Positions 29,400 to 38,700 are shown, numbered from the stretch's first letter. The stretch is DNA of 64,000 nucleotides from Cellulophaga sp. HaHaR_3_176 (GCF_019021925.1 NZ_CP058990.1:434001-498000), one strand, 5' to 3'. Notes: a model not told the origin generated them from the sequence alone. A program made the numbers and translations.

Positions 29400-29613
29400 C
29401 TTCTAAAATTTTAAAGATTTGAGAACTATGCCTATTTCCTTAATATGATGCAAAGTTACCTAAAAGATATGTTATTTTAACGTTAAGTAGATGTAGTTAG
29501 TATGTAAATGGTAAAATACCATAGAAATTGGAGAAATACGGACTACTTTACCTTGAACTTACCCTCTACCTTTGCCATGTAAATAATTTAGAAACCCCTA
29601 AAAAAGAAAAATT

Positions 29614-30201
29614 ATGAAAACAGTTCTAAAAATTACAGTAATGGCAGCGTTGATGTTCAATACTTTAATAGCAAGTGCCAACAGTGAGCCAAAAATTTAT
29701 GTTGCAGGAGAAAATGCAGAGAAGAGCTTAATTTTTGAATTAGATGTAACATCTGAAAATACAAAGATCCAACTTATAGATAGCGAAAATAATATTATCT
29801 ATTCTGATAATGCGTTATCATCTACAGGAGTTCGTAAAAAGTTTGATTTAAGTAAATTGACAAGTGGTGTATATACTTTTAAAGTAGATAACTCTGTAAA
29901 AGCAATTACTTACCAAATTTTATTAGCATCTAACGAGATGACTATACTTAATAAAGATGAAAAAGTTAAAGCTGTTTTTAGAAAGAAAAATGGTTTAGTT
30001 TATGTAAATCTTTTAAACGTAGATAAGAGTGATGTAGTTATTAAGGTTTACGATTCTAGCAGTAGATTATTATTTACTGAGGTTGTAAGTGATAGTTTAA
30101 TTGTAGAAAAAGCAATAAACTTTACAGGGGCTCATAAAGGTCAGTATACTATATCAGTTAAAGACGGAAGTGAAAAATATTCAGAAAATATAAGTATATA
30201 A
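29614..30201 (+). CDS. Small secreted protein with two sorting-tail-like beta-sandwiches
   Basis: 195 residues with a signal peptide (MKTVLKITVMAALMFNTLIASA). The mature part looks like two related beta-sandwich units: about 25-100 (LTSGVYTFKVDNSVKAITYQ) and 110-195 (GAHKGQYTISVKDGSEKYSEN). The pattern of strand, then L..G.Y...V..., recalls Por secretion-system type A C-terminal domains, here forming the whole protein instead of a tail. It ends SENISI without the usual Lys-rich tip. Function unknown; periplasmic or outer surface location inferred. A 214-bp upstream gap separates it from the divergent AraC gene. Confidence 0.75.
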   Translation: MKTVLKITVMAALMFNTLIASANSEPKIYVAGENAEKSLIFELDVTSENTKIQLIDSENNIIYSDNALSSTGVRKKFDLSKLTSGVYTFKVDNSVKAITYQILLASNEMTILNKDEKVKAVFRKKNGLVYVNLLNVDKSDVVIKVYDSSSRLLFTEVVSDSLIVEKAINFTGAHKGQYTISVKDGSEKYSENISI

Positions 30202-30241
30202 TACAGTATTGGTTTTAAGTTAAGTTGAGTTGATTTTAACC

Positions 30242-30273
30242 AAAAGGGGGATGCATTTATGCTTCCCCTTTTT
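30242..30273. terminator. Bidirectional hairpin terminator
   Basis: AAAAGGGGGATGC pairs with GCTTCCCCTTTT (one T:T mismatch and one G:T pair) around a four-base loop, between the convergent genes ending at 30201 (+) and 30287 (-). Confidence 0.8.
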
Positions 30274-30286
30274 TTATGCTTATGAA

Positions 30287-32068
30287 TTACTTATTATCAG
30301 CAATCCATTTATCTATTTTTTTCTCTAAAAAAGCTAAAGGTATGCAGCCAGTTTCTAAAATTTGGTTATGAAATTCCTTAATATTGAAAGCGTCACCTAA
30401 TTCTTTTTCAGCTTTATTTCTAAGCTCTTTTATTTTAAGTTGCCCTATTTTATAAGATAAAGCTTGGCCGGGGTTAGCCATATAGCGTTCAATTTCTGAT
30501 GTAATACTTGCTTCTGATTCTGCTTCGTTATCTAATGAATAAGCAATTGCCTTTTCACGAGTCCAACCTTTTGCATGTAAGCCAGTATCAACAACCAAAC
30601 GAACAGCTCTGTGCATTTCGGCACCTAACATCCCAAAATATTGATACGGATCAGTATATAGACCTAATTCTTCACCTAGAGATTCGGTATACAAAGCCCA
30701 ACCTTCTCCATAAGCGCTATACCAAAGTGTTTTTCTAAATTTAGGCAAGCGTTCATTTTCTTGAGTTAATGAAATTTGAAAATGATGCCCAGGTATTGCT
30801 TCATGTAAAAATAAATCTTCATCAGAATAGATATTATATTTTTTTACATCAGGTATAGGGGTATAAAAAACACCTGGTCTAGTCCCGTCTATAGAACCTG
30901 AGTTGTATTCTGCACTAGCAGATGCTTCTCTAAAAGCTTCAGTTCTACGAACCTCAAAAGGTGTTTTTGGTTGTTTTCCGAAAAGCTTATCTACCTGTGG
31001 TTTCATTTTTTTATGAATGGTATTAAAGTTTTCAATTACCTGTTCTGGCTTAGTAAAAGGCATTAAATCTTTTTTGTTTCTTACATGATCAAAAAAGGCA
31101 TTTAAACTACCTTCAAAACCTACTTTATCTTTAATTTTTTTCATTTCAGATGAAATACGCTCCACTTCATTTAAACCAAGTTGATGAATTTCATCAGCTG
31201 TCATATCAGTAGTGGTATATAATTTTATAGAATAATTGTAATATTCTTTACCATTTGGGATGCTATCAATTCCGCTAGAATTTCTACCAGCAGCTATATA
31301 TTCGGTACTCATAAAATCGAAAATATTTTGATAGGTAGGTATAACCTTATTTTTGATTATGGTTTTAAAAGCAAGAGTAAGATCTTCTTTTTCTTCTATA
31401 GTAAAACTGTCAGGGAAGTTTTTAATAGGACTAAAGAAAAGATGATTTTTAATGACAGGAGTTGTCATTTCTTTAAGTTGTGGTATTATTTTTACAATTA
31501 ATGATTTTGGTAGTACGTGTTTGTTAGCAATACCTTCTTGCATTTTTGTTTTTGTAGCTGATAACCAAATTAAATAGGCATCTATTCTTTTTAACCAATT
31601 GTTATAATCGGCAACTGTTTTAAATGGTTGAGAACTGACTCCACTTGCTAGTTGTCCCATCATTAATTGCAAAGTCCACATTTGGTTTAGTGGTGTTAAA
31701 TCTTCTTTAAAAGTTAACCGTTCTAAATTTCTGTCACATTCCCAAATCAAAATGTCTTTACTCATTTTCTGACTTTCAGATAATGTTCTGTTTTTAAGAG
31801 CTAAAGCATTTTTTTTATACTTTGAATAAAAAGTATTTTCCATAGCCTTAAAATCATCACTTAGGCTATTTGGTAGTAAATCGTTATACCTACTATCTCC
31901 TTGCGAAGTTGCGTTTAAAGGATATAGTTTTAAACTTTCTTCGTAATAATCATTTAATAGTGTATCAAAATCTTTATTTTTAGAAGTAATAGCATCTTCT
32001 TTTTTAACTTCTTCTTTACAAGAGTAAAAACTAATAAGGCATATTGTTATAATAAAAATATTTTTCAT
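30287..32068 (-). CDS. DUF885 family metallopeptidase-like lipoprotein
   Basis: 593 residues with a lipoprotein signal (MKNIFIITICLISFYSC). The family hallmark HEAIPGHH lies at residues 422-429, an HExxx(G)H-like metal site; a distant Glu is supplied by EGWALYTESLGEELGLY. Known DUF885 proteins are regarded as putative zinc carboxypeptidases/aminopeptidases, mostly uncharacterised. Expected to sit on a membrane and cut peptides in the periplasm. Its start lies one base from the stop of the MOSC gene, implying an operon read DoxX, MOSC, DUF885. Confidence 0.87.
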   Translation of the reverse strand: MKNIFIITICLISFYSCKEEVKKEDAITSKNKDFDTLLNDYYEESLKLYPLNATSQGDSRYNDLLPNSLSDDFKAMENTFYSKYKKNALALKNRTLSESQKMSKDILIWECDRNLERLTFKEDLTPLNQMWTLQLMMGQLASGVSSQPFKTVADYNNWLKRIDAYLIWLSATKTKMQEGIANKHVLPKSLIVKIIPQLKEMTTPVIKNHLFFSPIKNFPDSFTIEEKEDLTLAFKTIIKNKVIPTYQNIFDFMSTEYIAAGRNSSGIDSIPNGKEYYNYSIKLYTTTDMTADEIHQLGLNEVERISSEMKKIKDKVGFEGSLNAFFDHVRNKKDLMPFTKPEQVIENFNTIHKKMKPQVDKLFGKQPKTPFEVRRTEAFREASASAEYNSGSIDGTRPGVFYTPIPDVKKYNIYSDEDLFLHEAIPGHHFQISLTQENERLPKFRKTLWYSAYGEGWALYTESLGEELGLYTDPYQYFGMLGAEMHRAVRLVVDTGLHAKGWTREKAIAYSLDNEAESEASITSEIERYMANPGQALSYKIGQLKIKELRNKAEKELGDAFNIKEFHNQILETGCIPLAFLEKKIDKWIADNK

Positions 32069-32069
32069 A

Positions 32070-32711
32070 CTATTTAATTTTTAGTGAATTCAGCAGCTTT
32101 ATTTTTTTCTTTTCAGGTACTCCTTCATTATTAAGTATTAATTTAATAACCTTGGGATCTTTTATTTTTGCAAACAAAAACTCATAGTATTGATTAATAG
32201 TTAAGCTGTTTTTTGATTGAGAAACAAGGGTCATTTCATCACCAATTTTGACGGTGCTAGTTTCTAAAATTTTTACGTAAGTACCAGGGTTATTATGTTC
32301 TACAAATTGTTTTAAGATTTTCATATCATTAAACCTGATACCTAATTTGTAACAAGGTTCTCTAGGTTGGGTAATTTGAACTAAAGCATTTCCTATTTTA
32401 TAAATATCTCCAATTCTTATTTTAGATTCATCAAGACCTTCAATTGTTAAATTTTCACCAAACATTCCCCAATTCCATTTTAAATCAGGGTATAACTCTT
32501 TCCAATATGGGTATTGATCTGCTGAATATAAATAACAAGCTTTATTAATACCACCATGGTGTATTCTGTCAATAACAGTATCGTTTGCAACGTCTTCATT
32601 TAAAAGTTTAATTGCTGCTGAAGTCGGATATTTATATATTCCAGTTTGTTCCTCTTTACCGTTCCATTGTATAATAGTTGGCTCTCCTAGGTTAGTTGAT
32701 ATTACTTTCAT
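32070..32711 (-). CDS. MOSC domain protein (YiiM-like)
   Basis: 213 residues. The MOSC beta-barrel covers about 20-150 with HHGGINKACYLYSADQYPYW, MFGENLTIEGLDES and REPCYKLGIRF; the Cys in REPCYKL is the conserved residue thought to carry sulfur or contact the molybdenum cofactor. The C-terminal 50 residues fit the 3-alpha domain seen in YiiM-type proteins. In E. coli YiiM acts in reduction of N-hydroxylated bases together with the Mo cofactor; applying that role here is inference. Confidence 0.87.
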   Translation of the reverse strand: MKVISTNLGEPTIIQWNGKEEQTGIYKYPTSAAIKLLNEDVANDTVIDRIHHGGINKACYLYSADQYPYWKELYPDLKWNWGMFGENLTIEGLDESKIRIGDIYKIGNALVQITQPREPCYKLGIRFNDMKILKQFVEHNNPGTYVKILETSTVKIGDEMTLVSQSKNSLTINQYYEFLFAKIKDPKVIKLILNNEGVPEKKKIKLLNSLKIK

Positions 32712-32756
32712 TTCTTAAAAGTAAAAACTTAGAATTAATTAAGCTTATAAAAAGAA

Positions 32757-33116
32757 CTAAAATTGTAAATACCAATAGGCCCAATACATTAAACCAAATT
32801 GTAATGGAAGTCTTAAAATTAAAACCCATTTAGGTATACCTGCTCCTTCTTTTTTACCAGAAAGCATATAAAAATGTACTGATAAAAATGCTAAAAGCAT
32901 AGCAATTATTCCATATATAGAAATATTTTTAGTAACAGAAAAACACAAGCCAATGCCTAATAAAACTTCAGCAAAGCCACTTAAAGTAACTAGCAGCTTA
33001 TGATTAGGTAAGTACCTAGGCATAATTCGCAGATACGCCTTAGGTTTTATAAAATGCATGATACCTGCAAAAATATACATGGCAGCCATTAGGTATAGGT
33101 GAAAAGGGTAGGGCAT
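32757..33116 (-). CDS. DoxX family small membrane protein
   Basis: 119 residues with four hydrophobic segments; the first carries the DoxX pattern MYIFAGIMHFIKPKAYLRI and the third helix contains SGFAEVLLGIGLCF. The family includes the DoxD/DoxX quinone-reducing proteins and many proteins of unknown role. Located 45 bp upstream of the MOSC gene on the same strand. Confidence 0.85.
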   Translation of the reverse strand: MPYPFHLYLMAAMYIFAGIMHFIKPKAYLRIMPRYLPNHKLLVTLSGFAEVLLGIGLCFSVTKNISIYGIIAMLLAFLSVHFYMLSGKKEGAGIPKWVLILRLPLQFGLMYWAYWYLQF

Positions 33117-33155
33117 AAAAGTTTATTTTATGTAGAAAGATACTAACTCTAAAAC

Positions 33156-33191
33156 AAAAAAGCCGCTTCAAATAAATGAAGCGGCTTTTTT
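33156..33191 (-). terminator. Terminator of htpG
   Basis: Arms AAAAAAGCCGCTTCA and TGAAGCGGCTTTTTT around a six-base loop, 15 bp past the htpG stop; perfectly paired, with A and T runs on both sides, so active in either direction. Confidence 0.88.
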
Positions 33192-33205
33192 TATAGTTGT
33201 AAAAA

Positions 33206-35095
33206 TTATTTTACCATCTCGTAACTACGCTTAATGAAGTTTGTAAGTTCTTCACCTTTTAATAGTCCTTTAGATAAACGAGCTAAATCTAAAGATTGAT
33301 TTATTAATCTTTCTTTTTTCTTAGCAGTTTTAGTACTTAAAATTTCAGAAACCAATTCGCTATTAGTATTCACAATAAGGTTATACATTTCTGGCATATT
33401 ACCCATTCCGAACATTCCGCCACCGCCACCGGTTTGCTGCATCTCTTTCATTCTACGCATGAATTCTGGCTCAGTAATAATAAAGGGAGAAGCAGAACTA
33501 TCCATTGCTTCTAATTGAATAGTGTACGATTTGTTAGCAATTGTTTCTTCTAATTCTTTTTTAAGTGTTTCTTTTTCTTCTTCAGAAAGTTTAGAAATCT
33601 GCTCTTCATCTTTCTTAATTAAGTTTTCAATATGATCAGCATCAACACGTGTAAAAGAAATATTTTCTTTAGAAGTCTCTAATTTCTGCATTAGGTGAGA
33701 AATTATTGGAGAATCTAATAACAATACTTCATATCCTTTAGCCTTTGCAGCTTCAGTGTAACTATGTTGAGTATCTTTATCAGAAGCATAAAGAATAACT
33801 AACTTACCATCTTTATCAGTTTGGTTAGCTTTTAGTTTTTCTTGTAATTCTTCAAAAGTGAAAAATTTACCATCTACCGTTGGGTACAGTGCAAATTTAT
33901 CTGCTTTTTCGAAGAACTTATCTTCAGAAAGCATACCGTACTCGATAACTATTTTAATATCATTCCATTTTGCTTCAAAATCTTCTCTGTTATTTTTGAA
34001 TAAAGACGAAAGCTTATCAGCTACTTTTCTAGTAATGTAAGATGATATTTTTTTAACAGCACCATCAGCTTGTAAATACGAACGAGAAACATTTAAAGGA
34101 ATATCTGGAGAATCAACAACACCACGAAGCATCATTAAAAATTCAGGAACAATACCTTCTACATTATCTGTAACATATACCTGATTTTGGTATAATTGAA
34201 TTCTATCTTTCTGACCGTTTAAATCATTTGTTAACCTTGGGAAGTATAAAATACCTGTTAGATTAAAAGGATAATCAACATTTAAGTGAATATTAAATAA
34301 CGGCTCTTCAAATTGCATTGGATACAATTCTCTATAGAAATTTTGATAATCTTCAGTTTCTAAATCTGCAGGTTGTTTTGTCCAAGCAGGGTTAGGGTTG
34401 TTAATGATATTATCAACTTCTTGAGTAGGAGCAGCATCTTCTTCTTTAGCACCTTCTGGCTTAGGAAGTGTCTCTGTTTTAGTTCCGAATTTAATTGGAA
34501 CTGGCATAAACTTATTATACTTCGTTAAAAGTTCACTGATTCTACTATCTTCTAAAAATTCAGTAGAATCTTCTGCTACGTGAAGAACTATTTCAGTTCC
34601 TCTATCAGTTTTGTCAGAAGCTTCTAATTCGAAATTAGGCGACCCATCACAAGACCAATGTACTGCAGGCTCATCTTTAAAGCTTTTAGTAATAATTTCT
34701 ACTTTTTCTGCAACCATAAATGCAGAATAAAAACCTAAACCAAAGTGGCCAATAATACCAGAATCTTTAGCAGAGTCTTTGTATTTATCTAAAAACTCTT
34801 CTGCTCCAGAAAAAGCAACTTCGTTTATATATTTTTTTACTTCATCTTCGGTCATACCTAAACCTTGATCGATAATGTGGATTTTTTTACCCTCTTTATC
34901 AATTTTGATTTCAATAACCGGATTTCCGTATTCTACAGATGCTTCACCAATAGAAGTAAGGTGCTTTAATTTTAAAGTTGCATCTGTGGCATTAGAAATC
35001 AATTCTCTTAAAAAAATTTCGTGATCGCTGTATAAAAATTTCTTTATTAAAGGAAATATATTATCAACGGATACATTAATCTTACCTGTTGCCAT
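33206..35095 (-). CDS. htpG: Molecular chaperone HtpG (Hsp90)
   Basis: 629 residues, full length. The GHKL ATPase domain (about 1-210) has the family motifs LRELISNATDA, DQGLGMT and GHFGLGFYSAFMV. The middle domain (about 230-470) includes the client/ATP-loop region (PLNVSRSYLQ), and the C-terminal dimerisation domain follows. A Gly/Met-rich insert (GGGGGMFGMGNMPEMYN) near residue 570 is seen in Bacteroidota members. No clear heat-shock operator is visible in the 381-bp upstream gap. Confidence 0.97.
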   Translation of the reverse strand: MATGKINVSVDNIFPLIKKFLYSDHEIFLRELISNATDATLKLKHLTSIGEASVEYGNPVIEIKIDKEGKKIHIIDQGLGMTEDEVKKYINEVAFSGAEEFLDKYKDSAKDSGIIGHFGLGFYSAFMVAEKVEIITKSFKDEPAVHWSCDGSPNFELEASDKTDRGTEIVLHVAEDSTEFLEDSRISELLTKYNKFMPVPIKFGTKTETLPKPEGAKEEDAAPTQEVDNIINNPNPAWTKQPADLETEDYQNFYRELYPMQFEEPLFNIHLNVDYPFNLTGILYFPRLTNDLNGQKDRIQLYQNQVYVTDNVEGIVPEFLMMLRGVVDSPDIPLNVSRSYLQADGAVKKISSYITRKVADKLSSLFKNNREDFEAKWNDIKIVIEYGMLSEDKFFEKADKFALYPTVDGKFFTFEELQEKLKANQTDKDGKLVILYASDKDTQHSYTEAAKAKGYEVLLLDSPIISHLMQKLETSKENISFTRVDADHIENLIKKDEEQISKLSEEEKETLKKELEETIANKSYTIQLEAMDSSASPFIITEPEFMRRMKEMQQTGGGGGMFGMGNMPEMYNLIVNTNSELVSEILSTKTAKKKERLINQSLDLARLSKGLLKGEELTNFIKRSYEMVK

Positions 35096-35250
35096 ATGTA
35101 GTTTAAAATTTATTTATTAATATACTTTAATAACAGTCAAAAAAAATACCATTATAACAGTATGTGACAAAGTGACACAAACACGCCTATTGTAAGTCAG
35201 CTAATACCTAGTTAAACTTATAATGGCATACATGAAAATTACAGTAATTT

Positions 35251-35293
35251 ATTTTGTTTAATTAAATCACGTAATTGTTAAACAAAATTACGT
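35251..35293. promoter_or_regulatory. Nested inverted repeats, candidate TetR operator
   Basis: Two interleaved dyads: ATTTTGTTTAA (35251-35261) with TTAAACAAAAT (35278-35288), and ACGTAATT (35269-35276) with AATTACGT (35286-35293). The second dyad ends on the first base of the -7 box, as expected for an autorepressor site. Confidence 0.55.
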
Positions 35294-35300
35294 ATATTTG
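35293..35300 (+). promoter_or_regulatory. Putative -7 box (TATATTTG)
   Basis: TAnnTTTG match; transcription would begin near 35306, about 170 bp upstream of the TetR start and about 75 bp before the hairpin at 35381. Confidence 0.55.
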
Positions 35301-35380
35301 TAGTGTAATTGATGCGGAACCAATTTGCTATGAAAAAGATTTTTGTTCCTTAATCAATTTATCGGTTAGGTTATTTAAGA

Positions 35381-35413
35381 AAAACGTGTTACCTCCCCCG
35401 GAACACGTTTTTT
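35381..35413 (+). terminator. Leader hairpin, terminator or attenuator
   Basis: AAAACGTGTT pairs with AACACGTTTT around an 11-base loop containing CCTCCCCCG, followed by a short T run. It lies between the promoter box and the TetR gene, so it would end a short leader transcript of about 105 nt or act as an attenuator. Confidence 0.6.
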
Positions 35414-35476
35414 GATTAAAATAAACTTAACTTTATAAGTAGTTACCTTATTTGTAAACTTTAAAAATTAGATCTT

Positions 35477-36139
35477 ATGGCTACAAAATCACAAACAAAG
35501 AAAAAACTAGACGATAATTCTATTATAGCAATGTATATGGATTATGTTTTGGAAGAAGAGAAAGTTCCAAAATCGATTTATAAGTTTTGCAAGACAAATA
35601 AAATTAAAGAAGAAGAGTTTTATTCTTTTTTTGGTTCAATAGAGGGTATTCAAAAAGCAGTTTGGAGTAAGTTTTATGTAAATGCGATACATGTTATGCA
35701 TAAAAATGAAGAATACGCAGCTTTTACAAATAAAGATAAAATGCTAACCTTTTACTTTACCATTTTTGAGTTGTTGACAATGAATAGGAGTTACGTACTC
35801 TTTGCATTGAAAGAAGATAAAAACATGCTCAAGAATTTAAGTCAGTTAAAAGATTTACGAGATGACGTAAAATCATTTGCTACAGAATTAATTGAAGGAG
35901 CAAATGCAGATAAGAATTTAAAAATCACAAAGAAAAATCCTAAAATATTTTCAGAAGGTGCATGGATCCAGTTTCTATTTCTTTTAAAATTTTGGATGAA
36001 TGATTCTAGTCCTAGTTTCGAAAAAACAGATGTTGCTATCGAAAAATCGGTAAACACAGTGTTCGATCTTTTTGATAATACCCCGTTGGAAAGTCTGTTA
36101 GATTTCGGAAAGTTTTTATACAAAGAAAATATGGCTTAA
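35477..36139 (+). CDS. TetR family transcriptional regulator, divergent
   Basis: 220 residues, all helical. Residues about 14-62 form a TetR-type helix-turn-helix in the usual position (SIIAMYMDYVLEEE ... IYKFCKTNKIKEEEFYSFFG), with the typical FF/YFxS pattern after the recognition helix. The C-terminal ligand domain (about 80-215) is unlike common TetR groups. The gene is 30 bp upstream of the ABC1 kinase gene and they form an operon; candidate operator dyads lie upstream. A link to membrane lipid or quinone stress is a guess from the kinase partner. Confidence 0.8.
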   Translation: MATKSQTKKKLDDNSIIAMYMDYVLEEEKVPKSIYKFCKTNKIKEEEFYSFFGSIEGIQKAVWSKFYVNAIHVMHKNEEYAAFTNKDKMLTFYFTIFELLTMNRSYVLFALKEDKNMLKNLSQLKDLRDDVKSFATELIEGANADKNLKITKKNPKIFSEGAWIQFLFLLKFWMNDSSPSFEKTDVAIEKSVNTVFDLFDNTPLESLLDFGKFLYKENMA

Positions 36140-36169
36140 GCATGTTTTAATTTATTTAAATAGCACATC

Positions 36170-37480
36170 ATGAAAACATTAGATAGAATACCAACAGGTA
36201 AAATAGAAAGAGCTAGTAAGCTGGTGAAAACAGGCGTGAAGATTGGTGGTAACTATGTGAAATATTATAGTAAAAAATTAGTAAATCCTGAGCTTACAAA
36301 AGATGAGTTAAATGAAGATAATGCAGGTGATATATATGATGGACTTAAAAGCTTAAAAGGTAGTGCACTAAAAGTGGCTCAAATGTTAAGCATGGAAAAA
36401 AATATTTTACCTTCTGCTTATGTTGAAAAATTTTCACTGTCTCAGTTTTCTGTTCCACCACTTTCGGCACCACTGGTTCGAAAAACATTTAAAAAATATT
36501 TAGGTGAATATCCAGAAGAAATTTTTGATACTTTTCAAAAAGATTCAGTAAATGCAGCAAGTATTGGTCAAGTACACAAGGCTACTAAGAATGGAAAAAA
36601 ATTAGCCGTTAAAATTCAATACCCTGGTGTGGCAGAAAGTATTTCTAGTGATTTAGCGATAGTGAAACCTATCGCCATTAAAATGTTTAATTTACAAGGT
36701 AAAGATTCTGATAAATACTTTAAGGAGGTTGAAAACAAACTAGTAGAGGAAACTAATTATATTCTTGAAATGAAACAAAGTCAAGAAATAACGAATGCAT
36801 GTGCTGTTATTCCTAATATGGAATTTCCAAAATATTATCCAGAACTATCTAGTGAACGTATTATTACCATGGATTGGGTGAATGGCTTACATTTAAGTGA
36901 GTTTGCTAAAACTGATTTTAGTGATGCTACAGGTAATAAATTAGGTCAAGCATTATGGGATTTTTACATGTTTCAAATTCATGGTTTAAGAAAAGTTCAT
37001 GCTGACCCACACCCAGGTAATTTTTTGATAAGTACAAATAATAAGTTAATAGCTATTGATTTTGGATGTGTTAAAGAGATTCCAGATGAATTTTATATTC
37101 CTTATTTTGAGTTAGCAAAAAAAGAAGTACTAGAAAACGATGATGAGTTCATGAAAAAACTTTACGAATTAGAGATTTTGACAATATCAGATTCTCCTTT
37201 TGAGTTAAAATTTTTTAAGGAATTATTTAAAGAAATGTTGACACTATTTACCGCTCCATTTAATGACGATTTTTTTGACTTCGGATCAGATGATTTTTGG
37301 ACACGTATTGCAGATTTAAGCCAACGATACACAAAAGATGATCAGATTAAAAAAATGAATGGAAATAGAGGGTCTAAGCACTTTTTATATATGAACAGGA
37401 CTTTTTTCGGACTATTTAATCTTTTACATGATTTAAAAGCTAAAGTTGAGGTAAATAGTTTTAGGCAGTTTTTAAACTAA
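36170..37480 (+). CDS. ABC1/AarF/UbiB family atypical kinase
   Basis: 436 residues. Family signatures in order: the ABC1-specific KGSALKVAQMLSME (a variant of the KxGQ motif), the Ala-rich nucleotide loop NAASIGQVHKA, Lys in LAVKIQYPGV, ETNYILEMKQS (the ExD-like region), the catalytic HADPHPGNFLI and the metal-binding IDFGCVKE. UbiB-family proteins are ATPases that support quinone synthesis or lipid trafficking at membranes. Flavobacteria make menaquinone, so a ubiquinone role is unlikely. The C-terminal UbiB transmembrane helices are not evident, making this a soluble form. In an operon with the TetR gene. Confidence 0.88.
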   Translation: MKTLDRIPTGKIERASKLVKTGVKIGGNYVKYYSKKLVNPELTKDELNEDNAGDIYDGLKSLKGSALKVAQMLSMEKNILPSAYVEKFSLSQFSVPPLSAPLVRKTFKKYLGEYPEEIFDTFQKDSVNAASIGQVHKATKNGKKLAVKIQYPGVAESISSDLAIVKPIAIKMFNLQGKDSDKYFKEVENKLVEETNYILEMKQSQEITNACAVIPNMEFPKYYPELSSERIITMDWVNGLHLSEFAKTDFSDATGNKLGQALWDFYMFQIHGLRKVHADPHPGNFLISTNNKLIAIDFGCVKEIPDEFYIPYFELAKKEVLENDDEFMKKLYELEILTISDSPFELKFFKELFKEMLTLFTAPFNDDFFDFGSDDFWTRIADLSQRYTKDDQIKKMNGNRGSKHFLYMNRTFFGLFNLLHDLKAKVEVNSFRQFLN

Positions 37481-37507
37481 TTATAGCTTGTTTAATATTA
37501 ATAGATT

Positions 37508-37543
37508 AAGCCAGAAATATTGTAACAAATGTTTTTGGCTTTT
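37508..37543 (+). terminator. Weak terminator after the ABC1 kinase
   Basis: AAGCCAGAAA pairs with TTTTTGGCTT across an A/T-rich loop, followed by TTTT; located 28 bp after the stop codon. Confidence 0.5.
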
Positions 37544-37679
37544 ATATGTTGTAAAAAGTCTGTAATTTACATTGGTAGGCATATATTATAACATTCTATA
37601 ATAATGCTTAAATTGCATCATAATATTTCAATTAATTTGTTGCTTTACAACGATTCAATTATAATTTGATATAAGATAT

Positions 37680-38690
37680 ATGTATAATTCAAAAATTATA
37701 GGATTAGGATATTACGTTCCTGAAAATATAGTGACAAATGATGATTTGTCAAAAATAATGGACACTAATGATGAGTGGATTCAAGAGCGTACTGGTATAA
37801 AAGAAAGAAGGCACGTAATAAAAGGAGATGGTGATACAACAACCTCTATGGGTGTTAAAGCTGCAAAAGTAGCTATTGAACGAGCAGGTATAGATAAAGA
37901 TGATATTGATTTTATAGTTTTTGCAACTTTAAGTCCTGATTATTATTTTCCTGGACCAGGAGTTTCTGTTCAGAGAGATTTAGGTATCAAAACTGTCGGG
38001 GCTTTAGATGTCAGAAATCAATGTTCTGGTTTTGTTTATGGTATTTCTGTAGCCGATCAATATATAAAAAGTGGTATGTATAAAAATGTCCTAGTTATAG
38101 GTTCAGAGTTGCATTCACATGGTTTAGATATGACGACTAGAGGTAGAGGTGTTTCTGTAATTTTTGGAGATGGAGCAGGAGCTGCTATTTTAAGTAGAGA
38201 AGAAGATACATCAAAAGGTATTTTATCAACACATTTACACTCAGAAGGGCAGCATGCAGAAGAACTTTCTTTACTTGCACCAGGTATGGGTAACAGATGG
38301 GTTACCGATATTATGGCAGATAATGACCCTAATGATGAATCCTACTTTCCGTATATGAATGGTCAATTTGTTTTTAAAAATGCAGTGGTTCGTTTTAGTG
38401 AGGTAATTATGGAAGGTCTTGGAGCTAATAATTTACAACCTACAGATATTGATATGTTAGTACCACATCAGGCAAACCTTCGTATATCTCAATTCATTCA
38501 AAAGAAATTTGGCTTAGGAGACGATCAGGTCTTTAATAATATAATGAAATACGGTAACACAACAGCAGCATCTATTCCAATAGCTTTAACAGAGGCTTGG
38601 GAGCAAGGTAAAGTAAAAGAAGGTGACTTGGTTGTATTAGCCGCTTTTGGTAGTGGCTTTACTTGGGGTAGTGTTATAATTAAGTGGTAA
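37680..38690 (+). CDS. fabH: 3-oxoacyl-ACP synthase III
   Basis: 336 residues of thiolase fold. The complete Cys-His-Asn triad is visible: Cys115 in DVRNQCSGF, His263 in VPHQANLRI and Asn293 in KYGNTTAAS. The N-terminal DTNDEWIQERTGIKERR is a FabH hallmark. Condenses acyl-CoA with malonyl-ACP to start fatty-acid chains; branched starters would fit flavobacterial lipids. It stands alone, away from other fab genes, so it may be a second copy or a specialised KAS III. Confidence 0.9.
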   Translation: MYNSKIIGLGYYVPENIVTNDDLSKIMDTNDEWIQERTGIKERRHVIKGDGDTTTSMGVKAAKVAIERAGIDKDDIDFIVFATLSPDYYFPGPGVSVQRDLGIKTVGALDVRNQCSGFVYGISVADQYIKSGMYKNVLVIGSELHSHGLDMTTRGRGVSVIFGDGAGAAILSREEDTSKGILSTHLHSEGQHAEELSLLAPGMGNRWVTDIMADNDPNDESYFPYMNGQFVFKNAVVRFSEVIMEGLGANNLQPTDIDMLVPHQANLRISQFIQKKFGLGDDQVFNNIMKYGNTTAASIPIALTEAWEQGKVKEGDLVVLAAFGSGFTWGSVIIKW

Positions 38691-38700
38691 TAAAAAAACA

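Larger units (their letters stand above)
35096..35476. other. Regulatory region between htpG and the TetR gene
   Basis: A 381-bp gap between divergent genes. From 35251 on it contains nested inverted repeats, a -7 box (35293-35300), a 13-codon ORF (35312-35353, MRNQFAMKKIFVP) and a terminator-like hairpin (35381-35411), all oriented toward the TetR gene. The htpG-proximal 150 bp shows nothing I can name. Confidence 0.6.
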
